39,359 nucleotides of DNA, taken from assembly GCA_036796555.1 (NCBI GenBank), contig DAIRCS010000018.1, positions 1 through 39,359 on the forward strand, read 5' to 3'. The stretch is from JAJXWB01 sp036796555 (GTDB lineage: Bacteria > Pseudomonadota > Alphaproteobacteria > Rhizobiales > Beijerinckiaceae). How positions within the stretch are numbered: position 1 is the stretch's first letter; each line of letters starts with the position of its first letter. The notes under the pieces were generated by a model. The model made no database searches, was not told the DNA's origin, and saw only the letters and a list, made by a program, of their open reading frames with translations. The translations under genes were made by a program, and so were the position numbers. Below are positions 16,705 to 25,359 of this stretch, piece by piece.

Positions 16705-17843
16705 CAGGAAGCGCTCTTGGAGGCGGGCTTGGCTTCGGGCGCTGCCTGCGGCTGGCGGACCGCAATGTCGGCGCCGTCTCGCAGGGGGTTGGCGCCGTCT
16801 ACGACCACCGCTTCGCCGGGCTTCACGCCGTCCAGTATGACGGTGCGGCCGCCCTGCTCGCGGCCGATGCGGACCACGCGCAGCGCGGCCTTGTCGCCGT
16901 TCGCGACGAAGACGTAAGTGCCCATCTGGCCGATCTGCACGGCCTCGCGCGGCACGGTCGTCAGATTTTCATCCATGCGCAGCCGCACCTTCACGTCGCA
17001 GAGCTGACCGGGCCAGAGCGCCTCGTCCGTGTTGGCGAATTCGGCGCGCGCGACCAGCATGCCGGTCGCCGGATCGATCGTGTTGTCGAGCACGGCGACC
17101 TTGCCCTCGATCCAGCGCGACAGGCCCTGCGGCCGCGCGGCGACCATGGCGCCGGCGCCCTTCATCGCCTGACGCAGATCGGGCAGGTAGCGCTGCGGCA
17201 CCGAGAGCGCGACATAGATCGGCTGGATCTGGTTGATCGTCACCAGAACGCCGGTCTGGGTATTGTCGTTGGCGCGCACCATGTTGCCCGGCCGCAGCGA
17301 GAACGTGCCGACCGTGCCGGAGACCGGCGCCGTGAGCGTGTAATAGGAGAGCTGGACCTTCAGGTTCTCGATCGCCGCCTCGTCGCCGGCGATCTGCGCC
17401 TTGGTGGCGGCCATGGCGGTCTTGGCGTTGTCGAGATTGAGCTGCGGCGTCGCCTTCTTCTCCACGAGCTCGGAATAGCGGCTGACGTCGCGCTGGTTCT
17501 GCTCGAGCTGCGCCTGGTCGCGGGCGAGCTGCGCCTGCGCCTGCTTGAGCTGCGCGATCACCTGTCGCGAGTCGAGGCGCACCAGCACGTCGCCCTTCCT
17601 GACGGCGGCGCCGTCGGGCACGGCGATCGATTCCACCTGCGCGTCGACCCGGCTGCGCATTTGGATGCTGGCGATCGCCTGCACCGAGCCGATCGCCTCG
17701 ATCTCGTAGGGCAGGGAGGACAGGTTCGCCTGCCCGACCGTGACGCTGATCGGCGGGCGGCGCGACGCCTCCTGCGCGACGGCGGGCCCCACGATGAGCA
17801 GGACCGCGCCGGCGAGGGCCGGCATGCTGAAAGGGACGTTCAT
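16704..17843 (-). CDS. RND periplasmic adaptor subunit (HlyD/MdtA-like)
   Basis: The 379-residue membrane-fusion protein links the RND pump to an outer-membrane channel. It has a signal peptide (MNVPFSMPALAGAVLLIVGP, cut after AVAQ), the lipoyl half-motif GSVQAIASIQMRSRVDAQVE and VRKGDVLVRLDSRQV, a coiled-coil hairpin rich in Gln/Ala (about residues 85-145), TAPVSGTVGTFSLRPGNMV, and the beta-barrel with GQLCDVKVRL. No lipobox cysteine is seen, so it is probably held by its partners. ATG at 17843 has the ribosome site GAGGA immediately upstream; the longer frame to 17879 is rejected. It overlaps the pump gene by one base. Confidence 0.94.
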   Translation of the reverse strand: MNVPFSMPALAGAVLLIVGPAVAQEASRRPPISVTVGQANLSSLPYEIEAIGSVQAIASIQMRSRVDAQVESIAVPDGAAVRKGDVLVRLDSRQVIAQLKQAQAQLARDQAQLEQNQRDVSRYSELVEKKATPQLNLDNAKTAMAATKAQIAGDEAAIENLKVQLSYYTLTAPVSGTVGTFSLRPGNMVRANDNTQTGVLVTINQIQPIYVALSVPQRYLPDLRQAMKGAGAMVAARPQGLSRWIEGKVAVLDNTIDPATGMLVARAEFANTDEALWPGQLCDVKVRLRMDENLTTVPREAVQIGQMGTYVFVANGDKAALRVVRIGREQGGRTVILDGVKPGEAVVVDGANPLRDGADIAVRQPQAAPEAKPASKSAS

Positions 17844-17977
17844 GATTTCCTCGAACCGCGGCGCGCGGCATGCTTGCATACTACGCCCGGGCCAAGCTTG
17901 ACCACGGATTTCGCTTGCTGCGCTGCGATATGGCGGCGACGGTCAGCGCGCCGTCGCGGTCGATGGGGTGCGACGGG

Positions 17978-18340
17978 TCAGCCGCGGAAAATGGCGAGAA
18001 TCGAGACGCCGGCGGCGGCGAGCCAGGCGGCGATCGTCAGGCCGCCGCCGATCGGCGCGGCGAAGGGAAAAAGCCGGCCGTCGAGCCAGACGCGGGCCGA
18101 GAGATCGCCGGCGAACAGGCAGACGCCGACAATCATCGCGCCGGCGACGGCTGCGAACCATCTTTCCTCGCGTCGGCCGTGGCCGAGCGCGAGCAGGGCG
18201 AGGACGGCGGCGGCGTGAACCATCAGCATCTGCGCCGCGCTTGGCAGGAGCGGACTGGCGGCGGCGTGGGCGGCGAGCGCGGCCGTGGCGACGCCCGCCG
18301 CGCCCATGAGGGCGGCGAGAGCGGCGAGAATGTGGAGCAT
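17978..18340 (-). CDS. DUF423 small membrane protein
   Basis: A 120-residue protein with four predicted membrane segments: LAALAALMGAAGVATAALAA, MLMVHAAAVLALLALG, AAVAGAMIVGVCLFAGDL and FAAPIGGGLTIAAWLAAAGV. The spaced AH (ALAAHA), the GVCLFAGDL stretch and AAPIGGGLTIAAWL are DUF423 (YgdD-like) hallmarks. Function is unknown for the family. ATG at 18340 fits the family start; a GTG at 18379 would add 13 residues. Neither start has a strong ribosome site. It stands alone between the RND adaptor and the EPS locus. Confidence 0.8.
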   Translation of the reverse strand: MLHILAALAALMGAAGVATAALAAHAAASPLLPSAAQMLMVHAAAVLALLALGHGRREERWFAAVAGAMIVGVCLFAGDLSARVWLDGRLFPFAAPIGGGLTIAAWLAAAGVSILAIFRG

Positions 18341-18433
18341 GAGGGCGGTCCGGAACGTGGCGAGGGCCGTATCTCGCACGCGCGTCCGGCCGAAGCCAGA
18401 GGGGCGGCGGGACGTCGCCCGCCGCCCGACCGG

Positions 18434-19924
18434 TCACATCGCGAAATTCAAGCCGATCATGAGATTGGCGGTGGGCTTGCCGCTATAAAGGCCGCCGGCG
18501 GTCGTGCCGTAATCGGTCGAGCCGGGCACGCGCGTGTAGCTGTAATAGGGCGCGGGCAGGGTGACCGCCACGATCGCGCCCCCGCTGCTGCCTTCCACGG
18601 CATTGCTGGCGATCAGCGAATAGCCCAGGGCGGAATGGTAGTAGGCGATGCCGATCTGGCTGCCCTTGACGGTGTTGCCGACGGCGATGTCCACGCTCTT
18701 GCGCGTCGAGCCGTTGGAGGCGGCGCCCGGGCTCAGGACGATGCCGGGTCCGGAAGCGCAGTCCTCGACGATGTTGCCGCTCACGACGCAGTCGGATTCG
18801 CCGCTGATGCCCGCTCCTGTCGTCTGATACTGCGGATAGGACGGATCGTTGGTCGTGATCGTATTGCGGGTGACGGTCTTGACGTGATTGCCGGTGATCG
18901 TCACGCGGCGGCCGCCGTTCCAGCCGTTGGTGACGGATATGCCGACGCCGGCGTTGACGATGACATTGTTGGCCACGACGCCGCCCTCGTAGCGGTAGGG
19001 ATTCTGGTCGCCGGGCGTGCCGGAGGGCGAGGAAACGGGACATTCCCACATCAGCGCCGTCTCGCCGCAATTATAGATCTGATTGTTGGCGACCTGCGCA
19101 TTGAAGCAGGAATCGAGGCGAACCCCGGAAAACGTCGAGTTCAAGAAAACATTCTGCGTCACGAGAATGTCGCTGGCGTTGAGCGCGCAAAGGCCGTTGC
19201 CATACCAGCCGCTGCCGGCGACCTGGCCCGATTGCACGCCGAAATCCGCACTCGTCTGCGCAACCTGGTTGCCGCGGACGATTGTGCCGTCGAAGCCAAT
19301 CGTCGAGCGCATGACGACGATACTGTTGTTGTCGTTGTCGTGGATGAAATTATCGAGGATTTCGGTTGAGTAATTGTCCGCGCTATAGATCGCAGCAATA
19401 CGATTGTTATGAACTTCACAGTCGCGAATGAGCGCCTTGCTGCCCCAGACAGCGATGCCACAACAACCCGAGTAGGAAACACGGCAGCGCTCGATGCGGA
19501 GCTTGTCGACGTTATAAGCGCTGATGATCGCATTGAAATTGGTGGCTGCGGCATTGCCGAGCGCGCGGATGAATTGCCCGTAGACATATCGCGCGCCGGT
19601 GTCGACCTGCGTAGCGAACGGCAGAAATCCTCCGTAGAAGCTCAAACCTTCGAGCGTGACGTCGGAGATGCGGGCTCCGGGCGTGTTCGAGCGGATGTCG
19701 ATTGTGAACCCGTTTGTCGATGACAATGGATTCAACATGACCATTCCCGGCGTTGCATAGATTCGGACAGGCGCCGAAATGACAAGGTTGCCAGTCGTAT
19801 AGTTGCCGGGTGCGATGAACAGCGGCAGTTTCGTCGTCTGCGCCTGGTTGATCGCGTCCTGAAGCGTGCCGGTTCCGCCGGTCGCAGCATACAGGATCTT
19901 GTCGGGATAAGCCGTGTAACCCAT
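18434..19924 (-). CDS. Right-handed parallel beta-helix protein (TIGR03808-like)
   Basis: A 496-residue protein that folds as a parallel beta-helix, the plan of pectate lyases, epimerases and phage tailspikes. After a pectate-lyase-3-type start (GTGTLQDAINQAQTTKLPLF, IAPGNYTTG) come many turns with V-ANN, V-SGN and I-GNTV ladders, e.g. NAQVANNQIYNCGETAL, VVANNVIVNAGVGISVTNG, CVVSGNIVEDCASG. The order of blocks (SGVRLDS, GVGISVTN, GAGISGESD) resembles the Tat-exported repeat family TIGR03808, but no signal peptide or twin arginine is present. A very good ribosome site (AGGAGG) fixes the start at 19924, and a promoter lies upstream. Its position next to EPS polymerase and transferase genes suggests a polysaccharide lyase or modifying role; catalytic residues were not identified. 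Confidence 0.85.
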   Translation of the reverse strand: MGYTAYPDKILYAATGGTGTLQDAINQAQTTKLPLFIAPGNYTTGNLVISAPVRIYATPGMVMLNPLSSTNGFTIDIRSNTPGARISDVTLEGLSFYGGFLPFATQVDTGARYVYGQFIRALGNAAATNFNAIISAYNVDKLRIERCRVSYSGCCGIAVWGSKALIRDCEVHNNRIAAIYSADNYSTEILDNFIHDNDNNSIVVMRSTIGFDGTIVRGNQVAQTSADFGVQSGQVAGSGWYGNGLCALNASDILVTQNVFLNSTFSGVRLDSCFNAQVANNQIYNCGETALMWECPVSSPSGTPGDQNPYRYEGGVVANNVIVNAGVGISVTNGWNGGRRVTITGNHVKTVTRNTITTNDPSYPQYQTTGAGISGESDCVVSGNIVEDCASGPGIVLSPGAASNGSTRKSVDIAVGNTVKGSQIGIAYYHSALGYSLIASNAVEGSSGGAIVAVTLPAPYYSYTRVPGSTDYGTTAGGLYSGKPTANLMIGLNFAM

Positions 19925-19965
19925 CGATATGTCCTCCTGATGCGCCGGCCATCCCGGCGATGGGA

Positions 19966-19994
19966 TTTAGAACATATCAGGAACATCGTGTCCA
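19966..19994 (-). promoter_or_regulatory. Candidate sigma-70 promoter of the beta-helix gene
   Basis: On the minus strand TGGACA (19989-19994) and TCTAAA (19966-19971) are spaced by 17 bases, 42 bases before the ATG. An eight-base T run just upstream (20001 region) adds an AT-rich element. If right, the gene can be expressed apart from the EPS operon that ends at 20005. Confidence 0.4.
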
Positions 19995-20004
19995 GAAAAA
20001 AAAC

Positions 20005-21228
20005 CTATCTTGTGGATAACCACCTACGGCGGGCCGCCTCCATGCCCCAGATCGCGCCGAGATCGAAATAGAGGAAGCGCCAGTGGTCGATGTCGATCTG
20101 GAAGCCCTGCAGCAGGATGCCGAACAGCGCGGGGAACACGGCCTGGGCGTAGTGGCGATAGGGCGAGGGCTTGAACATCAGGCGGAAGCCGACGAACGTC
20201 GTCGAGCCGACCATGAGGAACCACAGGAAGCCCCCGAGCCAGCCGGCGTTGGCGAAGGCGCCGATGTAGGAATTGTGCGGCTCGAGCCCGAAATATTCGC
20301 GGAATCGAAGCGGGCCGAAGCCGAGCGGAAGTTCGAGCAGCATATGCAGCGACTGGAGCTGGTTGCCGAAGCGCTCGGAATCGTAGTCCTGTTTCACGGC
20401 CGCGCGCATCAGGAAGAATTCGCGGATCGAATCTTGGGCGAGGATGATCGCGAGCAGGATCGCGATCACGGCGATCGTGGCCGCTCCCATCAGGACGATG
20501 CGGCGGCGCAGGCGCGGCGTCTCGGCAGTCACGAAAACGGCGCAATAGGTCATGACCAGCGACAGGGTCGTGGCGCCCCACGCGCCGCGCGAGAAGGACA
20601 GGAAGACGCCCGTCAGGATGATGGCGAAACACGCGAGCGAAACCAGCAGGACGCGCGATCGGCCCAGCAACACGCCGTGCAGCAGCCAGCAGGCGCCCAG
20701 CACCGCATAGGGACCGAAAACGTTGGGGTCCTTGAAGGTGCCGGCGACGCGGCCCTCCAGCGTGATCAGCGCCTGAAGGCCGAACAGCGAGAGATAGCTC
20801 ATGATCGCGATCGCGCCCGACATGACCGCGCTCGCCGTATAGGCGTCGAGGCAGACCGACAGGCGCACATCGGTCCGTTCGGCGAAAAAGAGCGTGAAGA
20901 AGATCACGGTGATCGCGAGATAGAGCGACTGGAGTTGATAGAGCACCGAGCTGGAATCGTCCCAGTGCGGCGTCAGCGCGATGAAATGGATCGCCTCCCA
21001 AAGCAGCCAGAAGATCGTGATCGCGAGCAGGAACCGGTTGACGCGGAAGCCGCCGAAGAACCAGAGCGGAATGGCGACGAACGAAGCGAAATCGTAAGGC
21101 GAGGGCTCGACCAGCGAGATGACGCCGCAGAAGACGAAAACCGCGGCGCACCACGTGACGATCTGCTGGTAACGGCGGCTTTCGCCGAGTCGCGCGGGCG
21201 GCGTCTCCGCGTAGATCGCGAGGCTCAT
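20005..21228 (-). CDS. O-antigen polymerase/ligase-family membrane protein (Wzy-like)
   Basis: A 407-residue inner-membrane protein with about ten hydrophobic spans, e.g. IVTWCAAVFVFCGVISLVEP and FASFVAIPLWFFGGFRVNRF. The Wzy_C block appears as GTFKDPNVFGPYAVLGACWL, a conserved feature of EPS polymerases, then FLSFSRGAWGA and, in the large periplasmic loop, FGLEPHNSYIGAFANAGWLG, matching the PHN-Y motif of O-antigen ligases and polymerases. It would join repeat units of the exopolysaccharide in the periplasm. ATG at 21228 overlaps the previous stop (ATGA). The apparent longer frame to 22470 is the shadow of the preceding gene. Confidence 0.9.
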   Translation of the reverse strand: MSLAIYAETPPARLGESRRYQQIVTWCAAVFVFCGVISLVEPSPYDFASFVAIPLWFFGGFRVNRFLLAITIFWLLWEAIHFIALTPHWDDSSSVLYQLQSLYLAITVIFFTLFFAERTDVRLSVCLDAYTASAVMSGAIAIMSYLSLFGLQALITLEGRVAGTFKDPNVFGPYAVLGACWLLHGVLLGRSRVLLVSLACFAIILTGVFLSFSRGAWGATTLSLVMTYCAVFVTAETPRLRRRIVLMGAATIAVIAILLAIILAQDSIREFFLMRAAVKQDYDSERFGNQLQSLHMLLELPLGFGPLRFREYFGLEPHNSYIGAFANAGWLGGFLWFLMVGSTTFVGFRLMFKPSPYRHYAQAVFPALFGILLQGFQIDIDHWRFLYFDLGAIWGMEAARRRWLSTR

Positions 21229-22394
21229 GGCGCCTTCTCCCTGACGGCGGGGCCGTTCACGACGACGCGCTGGCGCATCAACATCCGCTCGCCGCTCGCC
21301 GCGCAGCCGTTGGTCCGTATGCGCGTGTAGAAGATCCAGGCCTCGTCGCCGACGTCGTCGAAATTGCGCCCCTGCGCTTTCTCGTCGAGCAGGGAGGGAT
21401 AGGAGAGGATCGCGCCGTCGCGATCGCCGCCGCCGGCGTCGCAGCCCTGATGCATCGTCCGCGTCGCCGCGAGCAGGGCCGGCAGGCTCCATGTCGCAAG
21501 GTCGCGCGAGGTCGCGTAGTAGAAGCCCGCCGTCGGATATTTGCCTTCGACGCGCGGCGCCTCCCACAGGGCGATCCAGGTTCCGCTCGCGCGGTGGCGC
21601 ACGACCGCGCCGACGGGGAAGCCGAACGGCTCGAGCGGCTTGCAGACCGCCTGGTCGTAGGCGGCTTTGCCCGCATAGGGATCGCGCCAGCGGACGCTGA
21701 ATTTTTGGCCGTCGAAACCGCGCCAGCCCGCGGAATCCATGGGATCGCGATTGCGGATGAGGCAGGCGCCGTAATGCTGTCCCTCCCACCCCGTGGTCGA
21801 GACGAAGACGTAGACGTAGCCGTCCTTGCCGACCATGTTCGAGGGGTTGAAAAAACCGCGATGCCGGCCCTGGCCGATGTCTTGCCGGAAGGGCGCGGCG
21901 GCGACGACGAGCGGTTTCGAGGGAGCGAAATTCGCGCCGCCGTCGTCGGAGCGGAACGACAGCACCGTGTTCCACCAGCATTGCAGGTCGCTGTCGAACA
22001 GGCAGCGGCCGGGATATCGATCGGCGTGATATTCGTCGTGGATCAGCGCGGCGACGCGCCTGCCGTCGGCGGTCCACGTCGAGGTGACGTAGCGTCGGCC
22101 GTCGTAGGTCGCGGGATCGGCGTTCTCGCCCGAATGCAGCGCCACATGGCAGTCGATCTTCAGATGCGCGAAATCCGGCCCGCGCAACGGCCGCGCCTCG
22201 AAATGCAGGGCGAACATGACGATCGAGCCGTCGGCGGCGCGATAGGCGCGCGGGTTGACGTCGGGCATGTCGACCGGCGCGCATTTGTCCGTTGCGGTGT
22301 CGAAAACCTTTTCGGCGCGGCCTTCGATCGTGAGCTTCAGGGCGGGGAGGGACTGCGCATGCAGCGGCGCGGCGGAGGCGAGAAGGGCGGCCAT
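21225..22394 (-). CDS. Secreted propeller-like protein of the EPS locus (glycosidase-like, function unknown)
   Basis: A protein of about 389 residues with a short signal (MAALLASAAPLHAQ) and a body that looks like a beta-propeller: repeated strands such as GKDGYVYVFVSTTGWEG, GTWIALWEAP, YPTAGFYYATSRDLATWSLP and DEAWIFYTRIRTNGC. TSRDLATW and SDDGGANFAP recall glycosyl hydrolase and sialidase propellers, but I cannot identify catalytic acids, so enzyme activity is unproven. Seven or more cysteines suggest disulfides in the periplasm or outside. The upstream 53 codons of the open frame are translated repeat DNA (22426-22518), so the start is uncertain; 22394 is the first credible ATG but lacks the basic residues that precede it in frame (SIRRAAVV). 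Overlaps the Wzy-like gene by 4 bases. Confidence 0.65.
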   Translation of the reverse strand: MAALLASAAPLHAQSLPALKLTIEGRAEKVFDTATDKCAPVDMPDVNPRAYRAADGSIVMFALHFEARPLRGPDFAHLKIDCHVALHSGENADPATYDGRRYVTSTWTADGRRVAALIHDEYHADRYPGRCLFDSDLQCWWNTVLSFRSDDGGANFAPSKPLVVAAAPFRQDIGQGRHRGFFNPSNMVGKDGYVYVFVSTTGWEGQHYGACLIRNRDPMDSAGWRGFDGQKFSVRWRDPYAGKAAYDQAVCKPLEPFGFPVGAVVRHRASGTWIALWEAPRVEGKYPTAGFYYATSRDLATWSLPALLAATRTMHQGCDAGGGDRDGAILSYPSLLDEKAQGRNFDDVGDEAWIFYTRIRTNGCAASGERMLMRQRVVVNGPAVREKAP

Positions 22395-22425
22395 GACGAC
22401 AGCGGCGCGCCGAATGCTTCCGACG

Positions 22426-22518
22426 CCGTCGTTGCGAGGAGCGCGGCGACGCAGCGATCCATCCCCGCAACTGGATGAAGTTCCGGCGGACGGATGGCTT
22501 CGCTGCGCTCGCACCGAG
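22426..22518. repeat. Interspersed repeat (CGTCGTTGCGAGGAGC type)
   Basis: The left half begins CCGTCGTTGCGAGGAGCGCG and ends GCAGCGATCCAT; the right half (22494-22518) is ATGGCTTCGCTGCGCTCGCA then CCGAG. The halves resemble the two ends of the widespread repeat whose ends read GTCATTGCGAGGAGC and GGCTTCGCTGCGCTCGCAATGAC. It sits between the sugar-transferase gene and the secreted propeller gene and is read through by the latter's frame. Confidence 0.75.
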
Positions 22519-22542
22519 GGCGCCGCGTCGAAGCTGGCCGCC

Positions 22543-24099
22543 TCAATACGCATTTTCCGCCTTGATGAGCGCGAAGGGCGTGGCCGCGAGAATGTAGATG
22601 TCGAGCAGGAGCGACCAGTTCTCGATGTAATAGAGGTCGCATTCCACGCGCTTCTGGATCTTCTCCGGCGTGTCCGTCTCGCCGCGCCAGCCGTTGATCT
22701 GCGCCCAGCCGGTGATGCCGGGCTTGACGCGATGGCGCGCGAAATAGCCGTCGACGACGAGCTCGTAGGGGTGTTCGGCCGCCTTGGCCTGCAGCGCGTG
22801 CGGGCGCGGCCCGACGAGCGAGAGGTTGCCCTTGACGACGACGTTGAAGAGCTGCGGCAGCTCGTCGAGCGAAGTCTTGCGGATGAAGCGGCCGACGCGG
22901 GTGACGCGGGGATCGCCGCGCGTCACCTGCTTGGCGACATTGTGGTCGAGCTGGTCGGCGTACATCGAGCGGAACTTGAAGACCTCGATTTCCTCGTTGT
23001 TGAATCCGTGCCGCTTCTGGCGGAAGAGGACGGGACCCTTCGAGTCGAGCTTCACCGCGATCGCGATCAGCGCCATGACCGGCAGGAGAAGAACGAGCAG
23101 CAGCGCGCCGACGATGCGGTCGAACAGGCCCTTGGCGACGACGTTCCAGTCGGCGATCGGCTTGTCGAAGACGTCGAGCACCGGCACCGCGCCGATCCAC
23201 GAATAGGAGCGCGGCCGGAAGCGCAGCTTGTTGGCGTGGGCGGCGAGGCGGATGTCGATCGGCAGCACCCACAGCTTGCGCAGCATCTGCAGGATGCGCG
23301 CCTCGGCCGTGATCGGCAGGGTGAAGATGATGAGGTCGATGCGCGTGCGGCGCGCGAAATCCACGAGGTCGTCGACGGCGCCGAGCTTGGGAAAGCCGAT
23401 GACGACATCGGGCGAGCGATCGTCGGCCCGATCGTCGAACACGCCGCAGATGCGCAGGTCGGTGTGGCGCTGGGCGGCGAGCGCGCGCAGCACTTCCTCC
23501 CCCGCCGGTCCGCCGCCGACGATGACGGTGCGCCGCTCCAGGCTGCCCGACGCCGTCATGCGGCGCACGATCACCGAAACGATCACGCGCTCGACCATCA
23601 GCAGCGCGAAGCCGCAGACGAACCACGACATCAGCCAGATGCGCGAATAGGCGACGAGGTCGTGCTTGAGGAAGAAGATGGCGGCGAGCGCGAGGAGGAA
23701 AGCGAAGGACCAGCCGGCCGCCATGCGGAACATGGCCCAGGCGGGATCGCGAAAGGCCGGAACGGTGTTGACGCCGAGCGTCTGAAACGCCGCGGCCGCC
23801 ACGCAGCCTATCGCCGCGGTGGCCACGACGACATCGAGGGAGAAATCGAAACCGAGATAGGCGGCGTGGACTGCAAAGCCGGCGGCGACCATGACCAGAA
23901 ATTCGACGAGCCGCACGACGCCGGCGAGCACCACGGCCGAATAGGCCGGGCGCGGACTGAGGCCCGCCAGCGATTCCGCGAGCGCGACGCGGCGCACGGC
24001 TTCCTGGTCGGCGCCCGCGGGCGTCGGCCCGTGTGCGTCGTCGCCGCCCGAGTCTGGCGGGTTGCGATCCGAATGATGGTCCGTCGCGTAAGCGCTCAT
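22543..24099 (-). CDS. Undecaprenyl-phosphate sugar phosphotransferase (WcaJ/ExoY-type)
   Basis: A 518-residue membrane enzyme that starts repeat-unit synthesis by placing a sugar phosphate (usually glucose-1-P or galactose-1-P) on undecaprenyl phosphate. It has the four-span N-terminal region, a CoA-binding-like Rossmann domain (RRTVIVGGGPAGEEVLRAL, ICGVFDDR) and the C-terminal catalytic domain: LFDRIVGALLLVLLLPVMAL membrane hairpin, KLDSKGPVLFRQKRHG, VFKFRSMY, SLDELPQLFNVVVKGNLSLV then GPRPHA, and HRVKPGITGWAQINGWRGET. All catalytic blocks are intact. ATG at 24099 is 10 bases after the GT gene; the frame to 24276 is a shadow. It is the expected first enzyme of the EPS pathway here. Confidence 0.95.
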   Translation of the reverse strand: MSAYATDHHSDRNPPDSGGDDAHGPTPAGADQEAVRRVALAESLAGLSPRPAYSAVVLAGVVRLVEFLVMVAAGFAVHAAYLGFDFSLDVVVATAAIGCVAAAAFQTLGVNTVPAFRDPAWAMFRMAAGWSFAFLLALAAIFFLKHDLVAYSRIWLMSWFVCGFALLMVERVIVSVIVRRMTASGSLERRTVIVGGGPAGEEVLRALAAQRHTDLRICGVFDDRADDRSPDVVIGFPKLGAVDDLVDFARRTRIDLIIFTLPITAEARILQMLRKLWVLPIDIRLAAHANKLRFRPRSYSWIGAVPVLDVFDKPIADWNVVAKGLFDRIVGALLLVLLLPVMALIAIAVKLDSKGPVLFRQKRHGFNNEEIEVFKFRSMYADQLDHNVAKQVTRGDPRVTRVGRFIRKTSLDELPQLFNVVVKGNLSLVGPRPHALQAKAAEHPYELVVDGYFARHRVKPGITGWAQINGWRGETDTPEKIQKRVECDLYYIENWSLLLDIYILAATPFALIKAENAY

Positions 24100-24109
24100 G
24101 GCGGCGTCG

Positions 24110-25309
24110 CTATTCCGCGGCCTGGCGCAACGCGGGCGCGTCGCCGTCCTGGCTTGCGCGCCCCTTGCGCGCGAGCGCCTCGCGATAGCCGTCGAGCACG
24201 CCCTCGACCATGTTGGCGAGCGTGAATTTCGCGCCGACGAAGGCGGCGAGGCGGCGTGCGGCGACGAGGTTTTCATCGCGCGTCGCGCGCAATTTGCCGG
24301 CGACGACCTCGGCGAGCGTCAGCGGACGATCGCAGCGGATCAGATCGCTCGCGTAGGGCCCGAAGATTTCCGGAATGCCGCCGACGTCCGTCGCCACCAT
24401 CGGCACGCAGGCGCCGGCGGCTTCCAGCACGACATAGGGCAGCGATTCCGCGCGGCTCGGCACGACGAGGACATGGCCGAGACGGAAGGCCTCGCGCGCC
24501 GGCATGACGCCGGCGAACCGCACGGAATCGGCGAAGCCGACCTCTCCGGCGTGGGCCTGCAGACGGTCGCGGTCCGGACCGGAACCGACGAGGACGAGGG
24601 ACGGGCGGCGGCCGATCATGCGCTCGATCATCGGCAGGGAATCGATCAGCGTGTCGATGCCTTTCGCCGAGCGCAGCTCGCCGATGTAGAAGAGGTCCGC
24701 GGCGTCCGGCGCCGGCTCCACGGGAACGAGTTCGGCCGGGCTCACGCCGTTGACGATGACGCGCTCGATGGCGTCGACGTGGCCGACGCACTGGCGATAG
24801 CGGCGGCCGATAAAGGCGCTTTCGAACAGCAGCAGATCGGTCGTGCGGGAGAGCATGCGCTCGACGGTCATGTAGCCGGTATGGGCGAGCGTGCCGGGCT
24901 TGTAGTTGAAAGATCCGCCGTGCGGCGTGTAGGCGCGCACCGGCGCATGCTCGAACGTCCAGAAGCCGGGCAGGCGGGCGTAGGCGCCTCCCTTGGCGCC
25001 GTGGCCGTGCACCACGTCCGGCGCGAGCTCCGCGAGGCGCCGCGAAATGCGCGCGACCGCGGAGAGATCGGTCGCGTGCGGCAGGCGATGCATGGGCGCG
25101 CGCAGGACGCCGAGCGCCAGGCGCGGCGCGAGGTCGCCGAGAACCTCGTCGGCGCGCGCGCCGCCGGTCGAGGAATCGACGATCAGCCCGACCCGGTGCC
25201 CGCGCGCGATCTGTTCGCGGGTGAGATCGACGACATGCCGGAAGAGGCCGCCCAGAGGCGCCCGGAGGACATGGACGATCTTGAGGCTCGCCGGCTGGGA
25301 ACTGGGCAT
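24110..25309 (-). CDS. Glycosyltransferase family 4 protein
   Basis: A 399-residue GT-B enzyme that would add a sugar to the lipid-linked EPS precursor on the cytoplasmic face. N-terminal acceptor domain: KIVHVLRAPLGGLFRHVVDL and PDVVHGHGAKGGAYARLPG. C-terminal donor domain: LFYIGELRSAKGIDTLIDSL, SLVLVGSGPDRDRLQ, SVRFAGVMPAREAF, and VVPSRAESLPYVVLEAAGAC, which holds the E-x7-E motif of retaining GT4 enzymes. Sugar specificity is not visible. ATG at 25309. It lies between the Wza-like gene and the initiating transferase and is the only classical GT in the locus. Confidence 0.93.
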   Translation of the reverse strand: MPSSQPASLKIVHVLRAPLGGLFRHVVDLTREQIARGHRVGLIVDSSTGGARADEVLGDLAPRLALGVLRAPMHRLPHATDLSAVARISRRLAELAPDVVHGHGAKGGAYARLPGFWTFEHAPVRAYTPHGGSFNYKPGTLAHTGYMTVERMLSRTTDLLLFESAFIGRRYRQCVGHVDAIERVIVNGVSPAELVPVEPAPDAADLFYIGELRSAKGIDTLIDSLPMIERMIGRRPSLVLVGSGPDRDRLQAHAGEVGFADSVRFAGVMPAREAFRLGHVLVVPSRAESLPYVVLEAAGACVPMVATDVGGIPEIFGPYASDLIRCDRPLTLAEVVAGKLRATRDENLVAARRLAAFVGAKFTLANMVEGVLDGYREALARKGRASQDGDAPALRQAAE

Positions 25310-25359
25310 GAAATCACTGGCCTCGTTACGCAGGATGCGGGCCAGTCAAGACGAAAAGT

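Noticed and set aside
14017..16917. A 966-codon open frame on the plus strand
   Set aside because: It is antisense to the RND pump and adaptor genes, with Arg/Asp/His-rich composition typical of the complement of GC-rich coding DNA, and no family motifs.
19994..20030. Intrinsic terminator after the Wzy-like gene (T8 run on the minus strand)
   Set aside because: The only hairpin before the T run is GTGG-TTAT-CCAC, four base pairs, inside the coding end and 9 bases from the run; too weak to call.
20005..22470. An 821-codon frame that seems to fuse two genes
   Set aside because: Its first half is an alternate frame of the secreted propeller gene; the Wzy-like protein starts at ATG 21228 with an ATGA overlap.
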